Part shown: positions 35,421 through 46,270 of the stretch, in pieces
Position numbering within the stretch: the first letter of the stretch is position 1
How the letters are laid out: the number at the start of each line of letters is the position of its first letter
Assembly: GCA_036850595.1 (NCBI GenBank)
Contig: CM072160.1
Coordinates: 5,101,773-5,165,772, forward strand
Length of the DNA: 64,000 bases
Direction of reading: 5' to 3'
Source: Rhyacichthys aspro
Taxonomy: Eukaryota; Chordata; Actinopteri; Gobiiformes; Rhyacichthyidae
Position numbers and translations under genes: made by a program
The notes under the pieces: generated by a model
The model's database searches: none
Told to the model about the DNA's origin: nothing
What the model saw: only the letters and a program-made list of their open reading frames with translations

Positions 35421-35770
35421 ACTTTGTGGTTTAATGTTTGAGCCAGACAGAGGGATTAAGGTGAAGAAATTCTGCCAAAATCAAAATCCTTACTCCTGGC
35501 AAAACTAAGGACAAAGGGTCTATGGAGAGAGAATTATGGTCGTCTCTGGTGCGAGACTATTGCTCCCGAGGCCTGTTCCTGGGAAATGGATGCCTGATGT
35601 ATTACCTTAAGTAGGTTTTAGCTAAATAAACATCTTACTCTTGAATTAGCTCATGCTCATTACAGCAGATCATGATAATTCACAGTCTGATAAACATATT
35701 TACTATAATGCACACATAATATTTGTCAGGATTGGATTTGTAGATGTGCTAATTGTTTCTTTCAACCATG
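35421..35770. other. Candidate conserved non-coding element
   Basis: Contains GCCAGACAGAGGGATTAAGG near 35442, CTATTGCTCCCGAGGCCTG near 35558, TTGAATTAGCTCATGCTC near 35642 and GATCATGATAATTCACAG near 35668. No open frame. Inferred from composition only. Confidence 0.3.
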
Positions 35771-36370
35771 TAAATGCACACAAATACAGTGTAAATAATA
35801 ATTAGACATTTCTTGGAAAAGGTCAGTCCTCAGAACTGCACAAATTGATGAGTGTCGCACTCATCACCATCTGCTGTTACTGACATTACCAGCTTGGAAA
35901 GGCTGATAAATTCACAGTTCATAAGACAATATGTAGTATTCAGTGTGTAACATATATATAACAGCATGATATATAAGTCAAATTGCTCAACTGTAGTATT
36001 ATTGTAGTGTTGCCGATTGTAGTATGTATTAAAAATGCATGGTATACATTAAGTATATTTTGTTAGTGAGCTCTTGCATCTCTGCCTTTTAAAGTATATG
36101 CGTACAACCATTATTCTGTTTAATGTCGATAGAGTGAATGCATGTGAATGTATAGCCAGACATGCCCTTGAACCTCCTCGCGAAGGAGCACACTGGACGA
36201 AAACGCCTTCTTGCCATGAGCCATGTTTAAAATACAAAGTAGTAAGTAGTCGATGCCCCTGAAAACACAGAAGAGTGAGTAAGTTCATCATTAACTATTG
36301 ATAAGATTTTTATTGATTGAGAGGGTTAACTGGCTCCAAAAAGTTTCTAAAAGTCATTCTCAAGAGGCAC
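35771..36370. other. AT-rich spacer
   Basis: No supported exon. Overlapping frames on opposite strands at 36049-36291 share a CG-containing patch (CCTCCTCGCGAAGGAGC near 36173) that forms a small palindrome. Confidence 0.45.
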
Positions 36371-36462
36371 TAGAGGATTAGAAATGCAGGGACTAGCCTG
36401 GATTATGGGGATCATTAGGTCTAATTCTCGTCACCGCATGACCCTGAGTAAGATATGTCCTG
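36371..36462 (+). repeat. Possible tRNA-derived (MIR-like) SINE relic
   Basis: A tRNA-like start (TAGAGGATTAGAAATGCAGG, from 36371) is followed by a weak B-box-like GGTCTAATTCT (36418-36428), then CGCATGACCCTGAGTAAG. The last block recalls the TGTGACCYTGRGCAAG core of MIR-type SINEs. Divergence is high, so this rests on the order of three landmarks. Confidence 0.4.
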
Positions 36463-39400
36463 GTTCATTTTTACATACGGTATGCACAAGGCCACCCGGA
36501 TAATTACCAGCTCCTGATTAGGACAAATCTTCTTTTAATCAGACCCATTTGAATTTTAAAGAATGATAAAAGACATATTGTAAGATCTTCATCTTTCTGT
36601 ATTTCTGTGCAGGTCATTTGGAATTCTTTTTGTTCATTTGCTATGGGGCACCACGCTGAGATTTGCAAAAAACACGGATGAAGGCGGTTCTGGCAGAATG
36701 TGAGCCTTGGCTGTATATTGTCATCTTCTCACGGGACAAATACTCAGGAGTAGTGTCTGCAAAAAGCTGCTGGAGATATTGAGGATATTGTGATATCATG
36801 TCAATTCGAGGAAAACTGGGGCAACAATAGAAGAACAGAGTTGTTCCAGGCTGTGCCCAGGTTCAATTCTTGTTAAGTACATGATTTTATTTCATTTTAT
36901 TTTTAACTTTTACTACTTACTCTTTCATTTTACTGTTGTGTTTAATTGAATACAGAAAATGAATGCAGTGGTTCTGATGCACAAACCCATAAACAAGATC
37001 CGGGTCCAGTTTCCTTGTTCTATTGATCTTTATGCCCTTTCAAGTCTGTGTTAAACTGTGATTTTTGCTGCTGCTGCTGTTAGCTCTGGCAAAATGGCAT
37101 GTTGTGGTTTGTCAAGATCGTTGTGTTCAGTTTAACAGGATCAGAGACGACAAATGTTGCAGTCAGACGCCCAATGCCTTTCATAAACGTCGAAATTTAA
37201 GACAAGATCATGTCTTAATCCTAATTTAGTCTAAATTAAATATACATAGTGTGATTTCTGTCCAGAGTTATTAATTCAAGGGGTTTGTGGTTGAATAGTA
37301 TCCTGCAATATACTCCTGGATATTTTGAGTTGTGAGATGTAAATATAAAAATAAAATGTCACATTGTGTTATAAGTTTTGAACCACTTCAGACATTCACA
37401 AACAAACATGTCAACATTATTTCATATAGTTTGAAGATTAAGTAGACACTATTAGGAAACTACTCATGCCATAGCACTTGCCATTGGCCAAATTAGCAGA
37501 GTTATACATATATACAGTATTTAAAGTACTCGGGCAACAAAAAAAGATTTATTTTCCTCTTTTCTTTTCTGTTATGTTTTGTCTTGGCCCTTGTTTTACC
37601 CAATTTAAAAAGTCCAGATCCATGTGTGCTGCAGTCCTTGTCAGAGAGACTTCTATTTCTGACCTGATGTATCTGGGGAAGCCATGTGCTTCTTCTGATA
37701 CTCAAGCTTTATCCTGCGCTAAGGTTATCCTCTGGTTATCCTCCACCAATCTGTAATACAGCAGCTCCAGTTTGATCCTTCACTAGTGCTTCACCTACAA
37801 ACAAGGACCAGTGTGTCCCTGAATGCCCAGTTACAGAGGATGCTCAATATTTCTGCGTGCAGCTTACATTTATTGATGAAACAGTTTGTAATTATACACA
37901 CATCGCCAGGTGCTCGGCCAGTGTCTGTAGCACATAGAAACATGAAATAATCCTACAAAAGTTGTCAATAAAATGCAGTGTTTGGAGTAAGAGTGCAGGC
38001 ATTATTTCATTTTTCTACAGTTTACTTTTATTGTCATGATTTTATATACCTTATTTTAATTTTCATGTTAAAACAATGGGCACTAAATACTAAATTACAT
38101 TCACTTGACATATCTAGGCAATTAAAAATGTACTGTGACCCTGACCAATTCCCAGAAAGGAATATTATGTTACAACAGCAACGTAGGCCTATTGCGACCT
38201 GCATGAAGGTTTTATTTTTTCTTATGAAATAATAAAGTTATGAAACACACTGTGCCCAGTAAATAACCAGGTCACCACAAAGCAACTAGCTGCTCCATAA
38301 AAATATGTTGGGGCAGTATTCGGAGGAACAACTCTGATACCACGCCTTATAGCAGACTTTTGCAGCAAACACATAAATGCTGTGGCTTATGTAGATCCCA
38401 TTTTCATTACATAGGGCTTTGTCAATACACTTGTGTAATTTCTAGACTAGCATCAGGGATGAGAAGCAGTAATATTGTACTGAACTGGCTTTTCTTTATA
38501 CCTCAAAAACAAGTAAATGATACACGAAGGAACAGTGCAATCTATTGTATAAAAAGTAAAAACCAGCTGCTTCCACTGATTTTTTTTTGGGAGGCTGGTA
38601 AAATGCTTTAGACGAATACCTGCTGGTCTGTGAGGAATCTGTTGATGCTAGCCACCCACTGTGCAATATTTGTGGCAAGACGTGGAGCACAAACAAAATC
38701 AGAATAATTGCTACTGAAATCTCCAGTCACTCCCACTTGGACAAAAATCCCTAGGGGTTGATATTTCCGTGGCGGATACACAATGAAATAATCTCTCTTT
38801 TTTATGTATGAGCTTATAAAATGTTGATGTTCTCATTCTTCCTATCGGCACAGGATTGCAAGTCTGTCAGTATATCTCTGGTTTTGAAGTGCTTTCTTGT
38901 AAAGATTCAGAGAAAGGCCTAAGGCATTTTATTGATGTTAGTGTCTATTCATGAGCAAAGTCAGTAGCACAAAGATACAGCGCCGGAGCTTGTCCAAAAG
39001 AATTTGCATGTGCTAAAAAGCAAAAGTTGGAGATGTTGCAAAGCTGACATTGATGTCTCCAAATCTTCACATTCTCAACTGCTGATTCTGTGACAAAACA
39101 ATAGCGGGACTGTTTCTATAGCTGGAAGTCATTTCCTCTGTTCATTCAACTCATTTAAATGCTCAACAGAAGAATTGCTTTTTTTCTGACCTGACTGGCA
39201 GCATTTCTTTCATAAAAGGCATCTTGGTTCAGTCATAAAGAGACTGACATGACATAATGATGCTCTTGCCCACACTCAGCCAAGACAATAATCAGTGTTG
39301 AGTGCAGGAATGGCTTTATGTGTGTATCTGTCACAATAAGATCCTAGAAAAACAGAGGAGATCAATCATCCGTATAAACATAAAATGCCTATGAATCTCC

Positions 39401-39939
39401 ACGAGTAGTAAAGCTGTTCCTTTGAAGCCAAGTAAATCATATTTGGAAACCTGTTTGTAAAGCGCAAAACATGATGGTGATGAATTAAGCTGTTGCGAAG
39501 TAACACATTCCAAAATGTGTGAAATATATTGTACAGGGTCTTGGTAACCTCAAGTCTGTCTTCAGTGTGATTTAGAAATATGGCTAGGAATGAAACAATG
39601 AGCTGTCACTCACACGGTCATATGCTGCCCACATGAGCCTTGACTGGCATATCATTTGTTCCAAACTCTCGTCTAAAGAAGTAAAAGTAGATCTCCACAA
39701 GCACTGTCAAAACCAGGTCAATGTGGCCAACTTTGTAACAGTATTTGGTGGCAGGTTTTCAAATGGGAGACAATGGGCGTCATGCAGCGATCCTCAAAGC
39801 CTCTTCTGCAGCACTTTATCACCAATGGTTTCTGCTGTGAACTATAGGGGAGGGTATAAAAGAAAGAGGATTGCACAGAGATTGGTAAACAGTTCACAAA
39901 AGATATCACAAAACAACATCAGCTGACTAATTCCTGTTT
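36463..39939. other. AT-rich spacer
   Basis: No supported exon in about 3.4 kb. GCTGCTGCTGCTGTTAGC near 37068 is a four-unit GCT run. Frames at 37478, 37502, 37978, 38360, 38496 and 39633 are short and lack domains. Confidence 0.5.
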
Positions 39940-40150
39940 CCTGAACTCCTATTCAACTCACTGCACACTGCAAGGAGAGATGTTCACCTGCATCTAATTA
40001 GAGCCGAGGCGATTCGCAGCAATAAATATTCTAATTTATTCCCTGATTCGGAGATGGAGTCGGGCAAACAGAGTTGCACAAAACTTCATTATGTCGTTCA
40101 ATTGGACCTTGTTATTCATGTCCATTGGCAAACTTGGGAAAAAGGGTAAT
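39940..40150. other. Candidate conserved non-coding element
   Basis: Contains TTCACCTGCATCTAATTAGA near 39984, GGCGATTCGCAGCAATAAAT near 40008 and TTCATTATGTCGTTCAATTG near 40084. Homeodomain and E-box-type words lie in balanced DNA with no frame. Confidence 0.35.
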
Positions 40151-40479
40151 TTAAATTGCCACAAAAACAGATTCAATGTACATAGAGCTAAAGAAAAAAG
40201 CATGGCTCGTTAGGGGCTACAACATGACACCAACAATAGCCCTGTCTACTCTTGTTAAACTAATTATTTGTTGAGTTTTGTTTGACTCACATCCAGGTAT
40301 AGCACTGCAATTACGACGGAGCAAGTTTATTGAACATAACTTTCTACTCGACTGAGAGATTGAAAACCCAATCAAATTCAATCTCCAACTGCGGTACTAA
40401 TTAGATTCCTATTTGTACTGTGATAATGCACTTCAAGCCTAAAGAAAAGCCTTTTTATCTAGTTGTTTTCGAGTCAGTG
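40151..40479. other. Spacer, no gene seen
   Basis: No supported feature. Confidence 0.5.
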
Positions 40480-40850
40480 TCCACTTCTGTGCGGATCTAA
40501 CAGAGCCGGTCTTTGTGTCTCTAAGGCCTCTTTTCTCTGTGGCCGCTCACACACTTTCACCCCCAGCAAATGGACCTCGGCTATTCCTCTCTGCCTGCGC
40601 CGGTCTGAGCTGAGCGCGGGGAGGACATCGCATTCCTTGCATATTAATCGCCTCATTCATCCAGCAACACAGAGGCCGCACTCCAGCCAACAATTAGTCC
40701 CTTCCTTCCCCTGCTCCTCCTCCTCCTCTGTTCCCGAAGGAGGGGACCCCGGTACGAGTCAAGCCGCCTATTATCACCCAGCTGCTAATTATGAAGAGCA
40801 TTCAGTGACAGCCCAGGCTAAAAGCTCACACTGTGCTGGTGCAAGGATCT
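40480..40850. other. GC-rich candidate regulatory element interrupted by hAT copy 3
   Basis: Contains GTCTGAGCTGAGCGCGGGGA near 40603, TTGCATATTAATCGCCTC near 40636, CTCCTCCTCCTCCTCTG near 40712 and CCAGCTGCTAATTATGAAGA near 40778. A 129-codon plus frame from 40463 and minus frames cross it without a domain. The hAT copy starts within five bases of the right edge, so the element may once have continued. Confidence 0.3.
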
Positions 40851-40854
40851 AAAG

Positions 40855-41633
40855 CAAAGGTGTCAAACTCAAAGTGGTGAGGGGCCACAATAGTCAATAA
40901 TAATCCTTTCAGGGGCCGAAGATGGAGATTCAATTTTGAGAGATTGTATCTTGAACAGGTTTTAGTTGGATTTGAACAGGTTTTAGTCAGATTTGGACAG
41001 GTTTTAGTTGGATTTGAACAGGATTTAGATAGATTTGAACAGGTTTTAGTCAGATTTGGACAGGTTTTAGTTGGATTTGAACAGGATTTTGGTGGATTTG
41101 TACAGGATTTAGATAGATTTGAACAGGTTTTAGTCAGATTTGGACAGGTTTTAGTTGGATTTGAACAGGATTTTGGTGGATTTGTACAGGATTTAGACAG
41201 ATTTGAACAGGTTTTAGTCAGATTTGGACAGGTTTTAGTTGGATTTGAACAGGATTTTGGTGGATTTGTACAGGATTTAGACAGATTTGAACAGGTTTTA
41301 GTCAGATTTGGACAGGATTTACTTGGATTTAAACAGGATTTTGGTGGATTTGTACAGGATTTAGATAGATTTGAACAGGTTTTAGTCAGATTTGGACAGG
41401 TTTTAGTTGGATTTGAACAGGATTTTGGTGGATTTGTACAGGATTTAGACAGATTTGAACAGGTTTTAGTCAGATTTGGACAGGATTTACTTGGATTTAA
41501 ACAGGTTGTAATAGGTAGTGGTAGGTTAATCTTTGTAGCAAAAATCAAAACCATCTAAAACCTGTTTGAATTTTACCTAGTGCCAAAAATGTAAACTACT
41601 AAATGTATTGAAGGGCCACATAAAACAGACATG
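40855..41633 (+). mobile_element. Non-autonomous hAT-type transposon, copy 3, 3' truncated
   Basis: The left edge CAAAGGTGTCAAACTCAAAG and GGGCC blocks match copies 1 and 2, in the same orientation as copy 1. Homology continues past the minisatellite (GTGCCAAAAATG, AAGGGCCACATAAAACA) and stops near 41627, where copy 1 would go on for about 45 bases to its right terminus. GACATG at 41628-41633 may be terminus sequence rejoined after an internal deletion. With the right end gone no target duplication can be shown. The base of ATCTAAAG before 40855 is the likely left half. Confidence 0.85.
40953..41519 (+). repeat. 21-bp minisatellite with 84-bp higher-order repeat
   Basis: About 27 units of 21 bp. 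Four variants occur in fixed order (starts GGTTTTAGTCAG, GGTTTTAGTTGG, GGATTTTGGTGG, GGATTTAGAYAG), giving an 84-bp super-unit repeated about five and a half times from 41037. Every second super-unit near the end carries GGATTTACTTGG in place of GGTTTTAGTTGG, hinting at a further 168-bp level. The length is a multiple of three, so plus (204 codons) and minus (242 codons) frames are open. I take these as artefacts. Confidence 0.93.
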
Positions 41634-41847
41634 ACTTGTTTGTTTGCCATTTTACTGAATTGTTGAACCAAGTCTTTCAAATTGAATTAATTTGATGTTT
41701 TAGTTTACAAGTTACAAACTAATTAATTGTCCCTGATCTTGACAAGTTTGGACATCAGGCACAACTTCAGTATCAGGATGCAAACTTCAGACACTTGTGG
41801 AGATATGGTCAGTTTTCTTAAATGCTCCACATCGTTTTGAGACTAGT
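41634..41847. other. Spacer
   Basis: AT-rich DNA between the truncated transposon and the next repeat relic. Confidence 0.5.
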
Positions 41848-42030
41848 CACTCATTTTCTACCACTTCTTCTTCACAGGGGAAAAAAAAACTATCCCAGCT
41901 GCTTTGGGCTTAAGGGTTGGGAACACATTGGACAATTGCAGACAACCATTCAGCCTTGCATTCATTCTCTATGAGCACCAGTTCACAAATACATGCATGT
42001 ATTTGGATGTTGAGAGTACCAGAAGTAGCA
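41848..42030 (+). repeat. Relic of a widespread fish dispersed repeat
   Basis: Landmarks CACTCATTTTCTACCAC, ACTATCCCAGCTGCTTTGGG, CACATTGGACAATTGC and GCATGTATTTGGATGTTGAG occur in the order I recall from a very common teleost repeat whose intact form has TTTTCTACCGCTTG, CTATCCCAGCTGC and CATGTCTTTGGA. Divergence and deletions are substantial. I cannot give its family name from memory with certainty. Confidence 0.55.
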
Positions 42031-42224
42031 GGCATGATAAATCAATCCCCTTTGAGAAGAGGTCATCTCATAATAATTTGGGAACACCTGCCTGTCACAC
42101 ATCTGCTAAAAAAATCATCTATTATTTTAATTAAGCCAAACATTATGAAAAGTACGTGAGTTTTTTCACTCTTGTTTTTGGTCTTCCCTATTCCACTCGA
42201 TCAAGAGCATAGAAATAACAATGA
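42031..42224. other. AT-rich spacer
   Basis: No supported feature. Only short chance frames run through it. Confidence 0.5.
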
Positions 42225-42660
42225 GCCATTTATATAGCTGCAATAAATATGATTGAGCACACGCCCAAATTATCCCTATGTGATGTGGCCTTTTTATTTC
42301 TCAGCAGGGACAAGACACTTTAATGACTTGGGCGGGGGCCAGTCAGGCGCTGAGATGGTCAGACAGAAGGACAGCATGGCACCATTTAGCCCCTGTCTGT
42401 AATGGCCCAGACACCTCCATGGCTCACAATGGTCTGGCCTTGTCGTTCTTCGTGCCATCCATTCCTGTCTCTGTTTTCCACTTCCACACACACGGGCCGC
42501 AAACACAACAGCGCTGGCCCCTCGGTGAAGGCTCGGGTGATGGGTGGAGGAGAAAAAGAATGGGGTGAAAGGGTAAACGGAGAGAAAAGAGGAGCGCACT
42601 GTTAATGGAGAGGGAGGACAGTGAAGGCGCCATTAAAGGAGGGAAGGGTCTGGTGAAAGT
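42225..42660. other. Candidate conserved non-coding element
   Basis: Contains GAGCACACGCCCAAATTATC near 42254, CACTTTAATGACTTGGGCGG near 42317, CCCCTGTCTGTAATGGCCC near 42391 and ACACGGGCCGCAAACACAAC near 42491. From 42530 it turns purine-rich. Frames are open on both strands but overlap each other and carry no domain. Confidence 0.35.
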
Positions 42661-44479
42661 GGCAGCACAAACAACCTGTGGCCCAAGATGATTTCAGATT
42701 GTCACAGAGCACTTTTTCTGCCACAAAAAAGATACAATACTACATTTGTGGGAAAAAAGTAATCTCTAAAGTTCCCTTGACGGCTGAACAGTATTAGAAA
42801 CACACACAGTAGGTCTTTTTTTTTTTTTTTTTACATAGCTATTGGGGCAGAGAAATTTCCATTGAGCACTGAAAACCTACCACTCTTATTTTTATTAGCT
42901 TCATTCACGTCTTGAAATGTCAATAATCAGATTTGCAAATAAATTCTTTCCTTTCTGTTTACTGAGCTAGAAATGTGAAAGAGTATTTAGAGCTTTTGGA
43001 AAAATAAACACATAAAATCAAATGTGATGGTTCCAGATAGTGGTGTTTTACAGAAATGTATTTAGAAGATCAAATCATTTTCATGAACTATAGCTTTTCT
43101 GTTTAATGCTAAACCATGAATCATAGACATCCAGTGGTCTCTTCTTTAGGTCCTGCTGCTGTTGTTATGGCTATTGCTGTCTGCATTAATGTCATGAGTT
43201 GGTACACAAAATGTAACTGTAATATATATATTTAGCAGATACTGTAGTCCACATTATGACTCTGAGTGACATCTCTCAACAGAGTAAGATGGTTTTCTAG
43301 ATATTTGGACATCATTTTTGAGTCTCTTACAGCAGTGCAGTTGCAGGCAAGTCTTTCACTGGATGCAAATGTTCCAAACTTAAATAATGATCCTTTAAAT
43401 TTTGCTTCAAATTCAGGAAACAGTAATGCACGGCTACTGAAGGAGAAATCATAAATGCTACAACCTAATCAGAATTCACAGGGTCTTTGTTGTTATTGTG
43501 CGTATCGATGCTTTGATGACAATAAATACGAAGTGCATTGTGGAACTCTAACCAGTGCCTTCTAGCCTTGACTCCTTGACACCTTCAATAAGTATTTCAA
43601 TTTCTGGAAGACTGGCTTTTCTTGTCCACACTATTGGAAATGTACAGTTTTGCATAATTTTCAAACCACACAAAGAAAAAGGCCACCGCTGAAGCTTTGC
43701 CAAGAAGCTTATTGTATTAAAAAGACAGAAAAGAAAGTTTCAAAGGACGTAAACACTGTTGCTTCGGAGGACATTCTGTATTCTGCAGCTTTTAAGGTCC
43801 ACATGTGCTATTCAGACTTTTTTTTATATTCAATACGCTTCTCAAACGTGTCTTCCTCTTTCAACTCCTATCTATTCTCTCGCTCTCTCTTTTTTTTTTT
43901 TACCTGCAGAGTGGAGACCAAACAGTAGCTCTGAATATAAAGGTTGACTTGACAGCTCTACATGGCTCTACTTTGTACAAATAGCAAGGAACAAATTGGT
44001 CCTTCCCCAAAGCCACAGAGCGACGCTTGGACAAACTGTAGGGCGGTAATGAGTGGCAGTGAGTGAAATGCAAAGTAAAATGCAAGGTCTTATTAAACCA
44101 AGCCAGTCTCAGAGAATTCTGCTACTATTTCATGTGTTAATATTCACAAGGATGCACAAAAGTACTATTTTAGCCCAAATATATCCAACTTACCCACTGC
44201 TTCCCTCCATTGACTTTGTATGGGGAGCCATCTTTTTGTCATTTTGTTCTATGGGATGCACAACTAAAACTAGAGAACGTGACTCGCTGTATGAAATGTG
44301 ACATAAATACGGCTGTTTCCAGGTCTAATGGCTACACATGAACCCTGCAGAAGGAAAAAAAAGAGAAATGATTCTGGCATAAACTGTAGAACAGGTAGAT
44401 CAGAAAATATGACGCTGAATTTCCAATAAAAACGTTGCATACACACTTTAGATTTAGTCAGACTCTATCGACTAGTTTT
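42661..44479. other. Spacer with poly(T) run
   Basis: Contains a T run at 42816-42832. Near 43858-43910 a long pyrimidine tract ending CCTGCAG resembles a splice acceptor. The frame downstream (24 codons to a stop) has no family likeness and no donor, so no exon is called. Confidence 0.5.
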
Positions 44480-44720
44480 AATTTTGATACGGCCACTTTC
44501 TTGGCACCCACTTTTAAAATAAATGTGTCTGTCGAGTGCTGGTGACAGTGATAAAATCCTCATTTGTTAATTGGGTCATCGTCTGAAGTGACCCAGTGCA
44601 CCGGACAACCACACGGCCCGACAAGGCAGCTTTTGATCTACTTCAGCTAATGATAAAAGAGTCCAATCAATACTGGCCTGTGTAAGCGTCATTGAACTCT
44701 GCGTACAGTATATGCAAAGT
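44480..44720. other. Candidate conserved non-coding element
   Basis: Contains AAGTGACCCAGTGCACCGGA near 44587, CACACGGCCCGACAAGGCAG near 44611, TTCAGCTAATGATAAAAGAG near 44642 and GAGTCCAATCAATACTGGCC near 44659. Balanced, no open frame. CCAATCAATAC and TGATAA words are of the homeodomain and GATA type. Confidence 0.3.
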
Positions 44721-45419
44721 CCCTCTCTCTCTCATATTCCCTGTTTCCTCAGTGTGGCCTAATTCAGCCTTTTTGCCTGTGGGACAACAATCTGCCCATC
44801 TCTCATTTCAAATGTGGTACATTTCAGTATGAGACACATTTTTTTTGTTTTTAACTTAATCCCTACAATACTACATTCAGGCTAAGCTAGTCTGAGTCAA
44901 ACAATAAGAATAACTGTTTCTGTCCACAACAAAAAGCTACAAAAATAATGTCCCAAATCACCCAATTCTTATGTATCTATGTATTTATTTATTTTCAATT
45001 GCCTGTTATTGTTCTTCTTTATGAATACAGGTCAGCCATTTATTAACAATAGGACACAAACCTTTACGAGTCAAAGAAGGTCAGATAATTCACCTCTCAT
45101 TTCCTAATTTTCTCTTTATTAGTTCTGAGTACCTTCTGCTACACACATGGACCAGTACATTGTTTGGCATTTTTGTTTTTATTAGGCCTGCAGCAATTAC
45201 ACATAATATATTGGAAAACAAGTCCAGGTAGCTGCCATTTTAATTTCCCGCCAATAAACTATTATCTCGCCTGTATTACCTGCCATACTGCTTCAGTGTT
45301 CATGCATGTGTTCAATTTAATTAAAACCTAATCCATGTGGAAAGCAAATAATAACAAACAGGTAGAGCTAGTGTGTTATTTATTCAAGCCTCTCTAGGTT
45401 TGCATGCTTAACAAGAACA
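44721..45419. other. AT-rich spacer
   Basis: No supported feature. Confidence 0.5.
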
Positions 45420-45740
45420 TGGTGGTAATTAATTGGAGCCCGGAGGTCGGTGGGCCCGGGCCGAAAGGGTGAGGTCAATACGGCGGCAAGAACCACGCCT
45501 GTCCTGTAATAAGCTGACATAGTTACAGCCGTAATTGGCCAGCGCAGCCAAGCGACAAGGGCAGGCCGGATGGAAGCGCTGACCGTGGAAAATTAGAGAA
45601 GATGGTTTAAGATTGATCACCAAAAACCTTTCCACCGGGCTTCTCTGCTCATAATAACCCACAAGGATTACAGAATGGCAAGGCACTAATCTGAGGGAAG
45701 GGAGTATAATTACAGCAGTCATATCTTTTAGAGTGCAGCC
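45420..45740. other. Candidate conserved non-coding element
   Basis: Contains GGTAATTAATTGGAGCCCGG near 45423, TTACAGCCGTAATTGGCCAG near 45523, GCGCTGACCGTGGAAAATTA near 45575 and CTTTCCACCGGGCTTC near 45628. Two TAATTGG words and several CpGs stand out. A 97-codon minus frame spans it without a domain or a splice pair. Confidence 0.35.
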
Positions 45741-46029
45741 TTTTTAAGCCAAGTCATCCATTTGTAAAAGATGGCACCCAAAGAAAAACTAGACAAAGAA
45801 AGAAAAGTTCATTGTGCAACTGTTAATTCATCCTCTTGTTCAATAGTCCTCCGATATGGCTCGTTAAAGTAAAGTCACTCTAAAGAAGTGCTCAGAGTAA
45901 AGATCTCTCCATTACTGCAGGATCACAAAAGGAAGTGCAATCCTATATCCTATTTAATGTATCTATACCTGTATGTGTAGAACCATTTCTTCTATATACT
46001 TTATGCACAATTTTTGCCAACATGACTTA

Positions 46030-46270
46030 TGTATGTCCAACAAAAACGGAAAGATATATTGAAAATTCTTGGAGACTTAGTTTAGGAGGTGATAAAAGCT
46101 GCCGGGACGACGGTGGTGCCATGGAGACTGCGGCAAATGAAGATATAAAACCAGGCCTGTTCCCCCACAGGACCAGCCGCAGTGACAGTATTGACAGCTC
46201 GGGCAGTGTGCTGTTTAGCCTAAATGGATTAGTGATTTCCATATAAACAAGCAACAAATTGTTGCAAATG
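46030..46270. other. Possible non-coding element
   Basis: Contains GCCGGGACGACGGTGGTGCC near 46101 and AATGGATTAGTGATTTCC near 46222. Frames are open on both strands (103 plus, 76 minus codons) with no domain. Confidence 0.22.

Noticed and set aside
36840..36880. Polymerase III B box GGTTCAATTCT
   Set aside because: No A box at a suitable distance and no SINE body, so likely chance.
38940..38990. REST/NRSF (RE1) site around ACAGCGCC
   Set aside because: The right half-site is partial, and the left half-site has mismatches and the wrong spacing.
40826..41558. Repetitive proteins of 242 (minus) and 204 (plus) residues
   Set aside because: Same minisatellite artefact. Both strands are open and there are no non-repeat domains.
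43858..43985. Terminal exon after a pyrimidine tract ending CCTGCAG
   Set aside because: The frame is only 24 codons to a stop, has no recognisable sequence, and no upstream exon is present. The tract overlaps simple CT/T sequence.
45429..45722. Coding exon of 97 codons on the minus strand
   Set aside because: Composition is better explained as a non-coding element: multiple TAATTG words, no domain and no splice pair.
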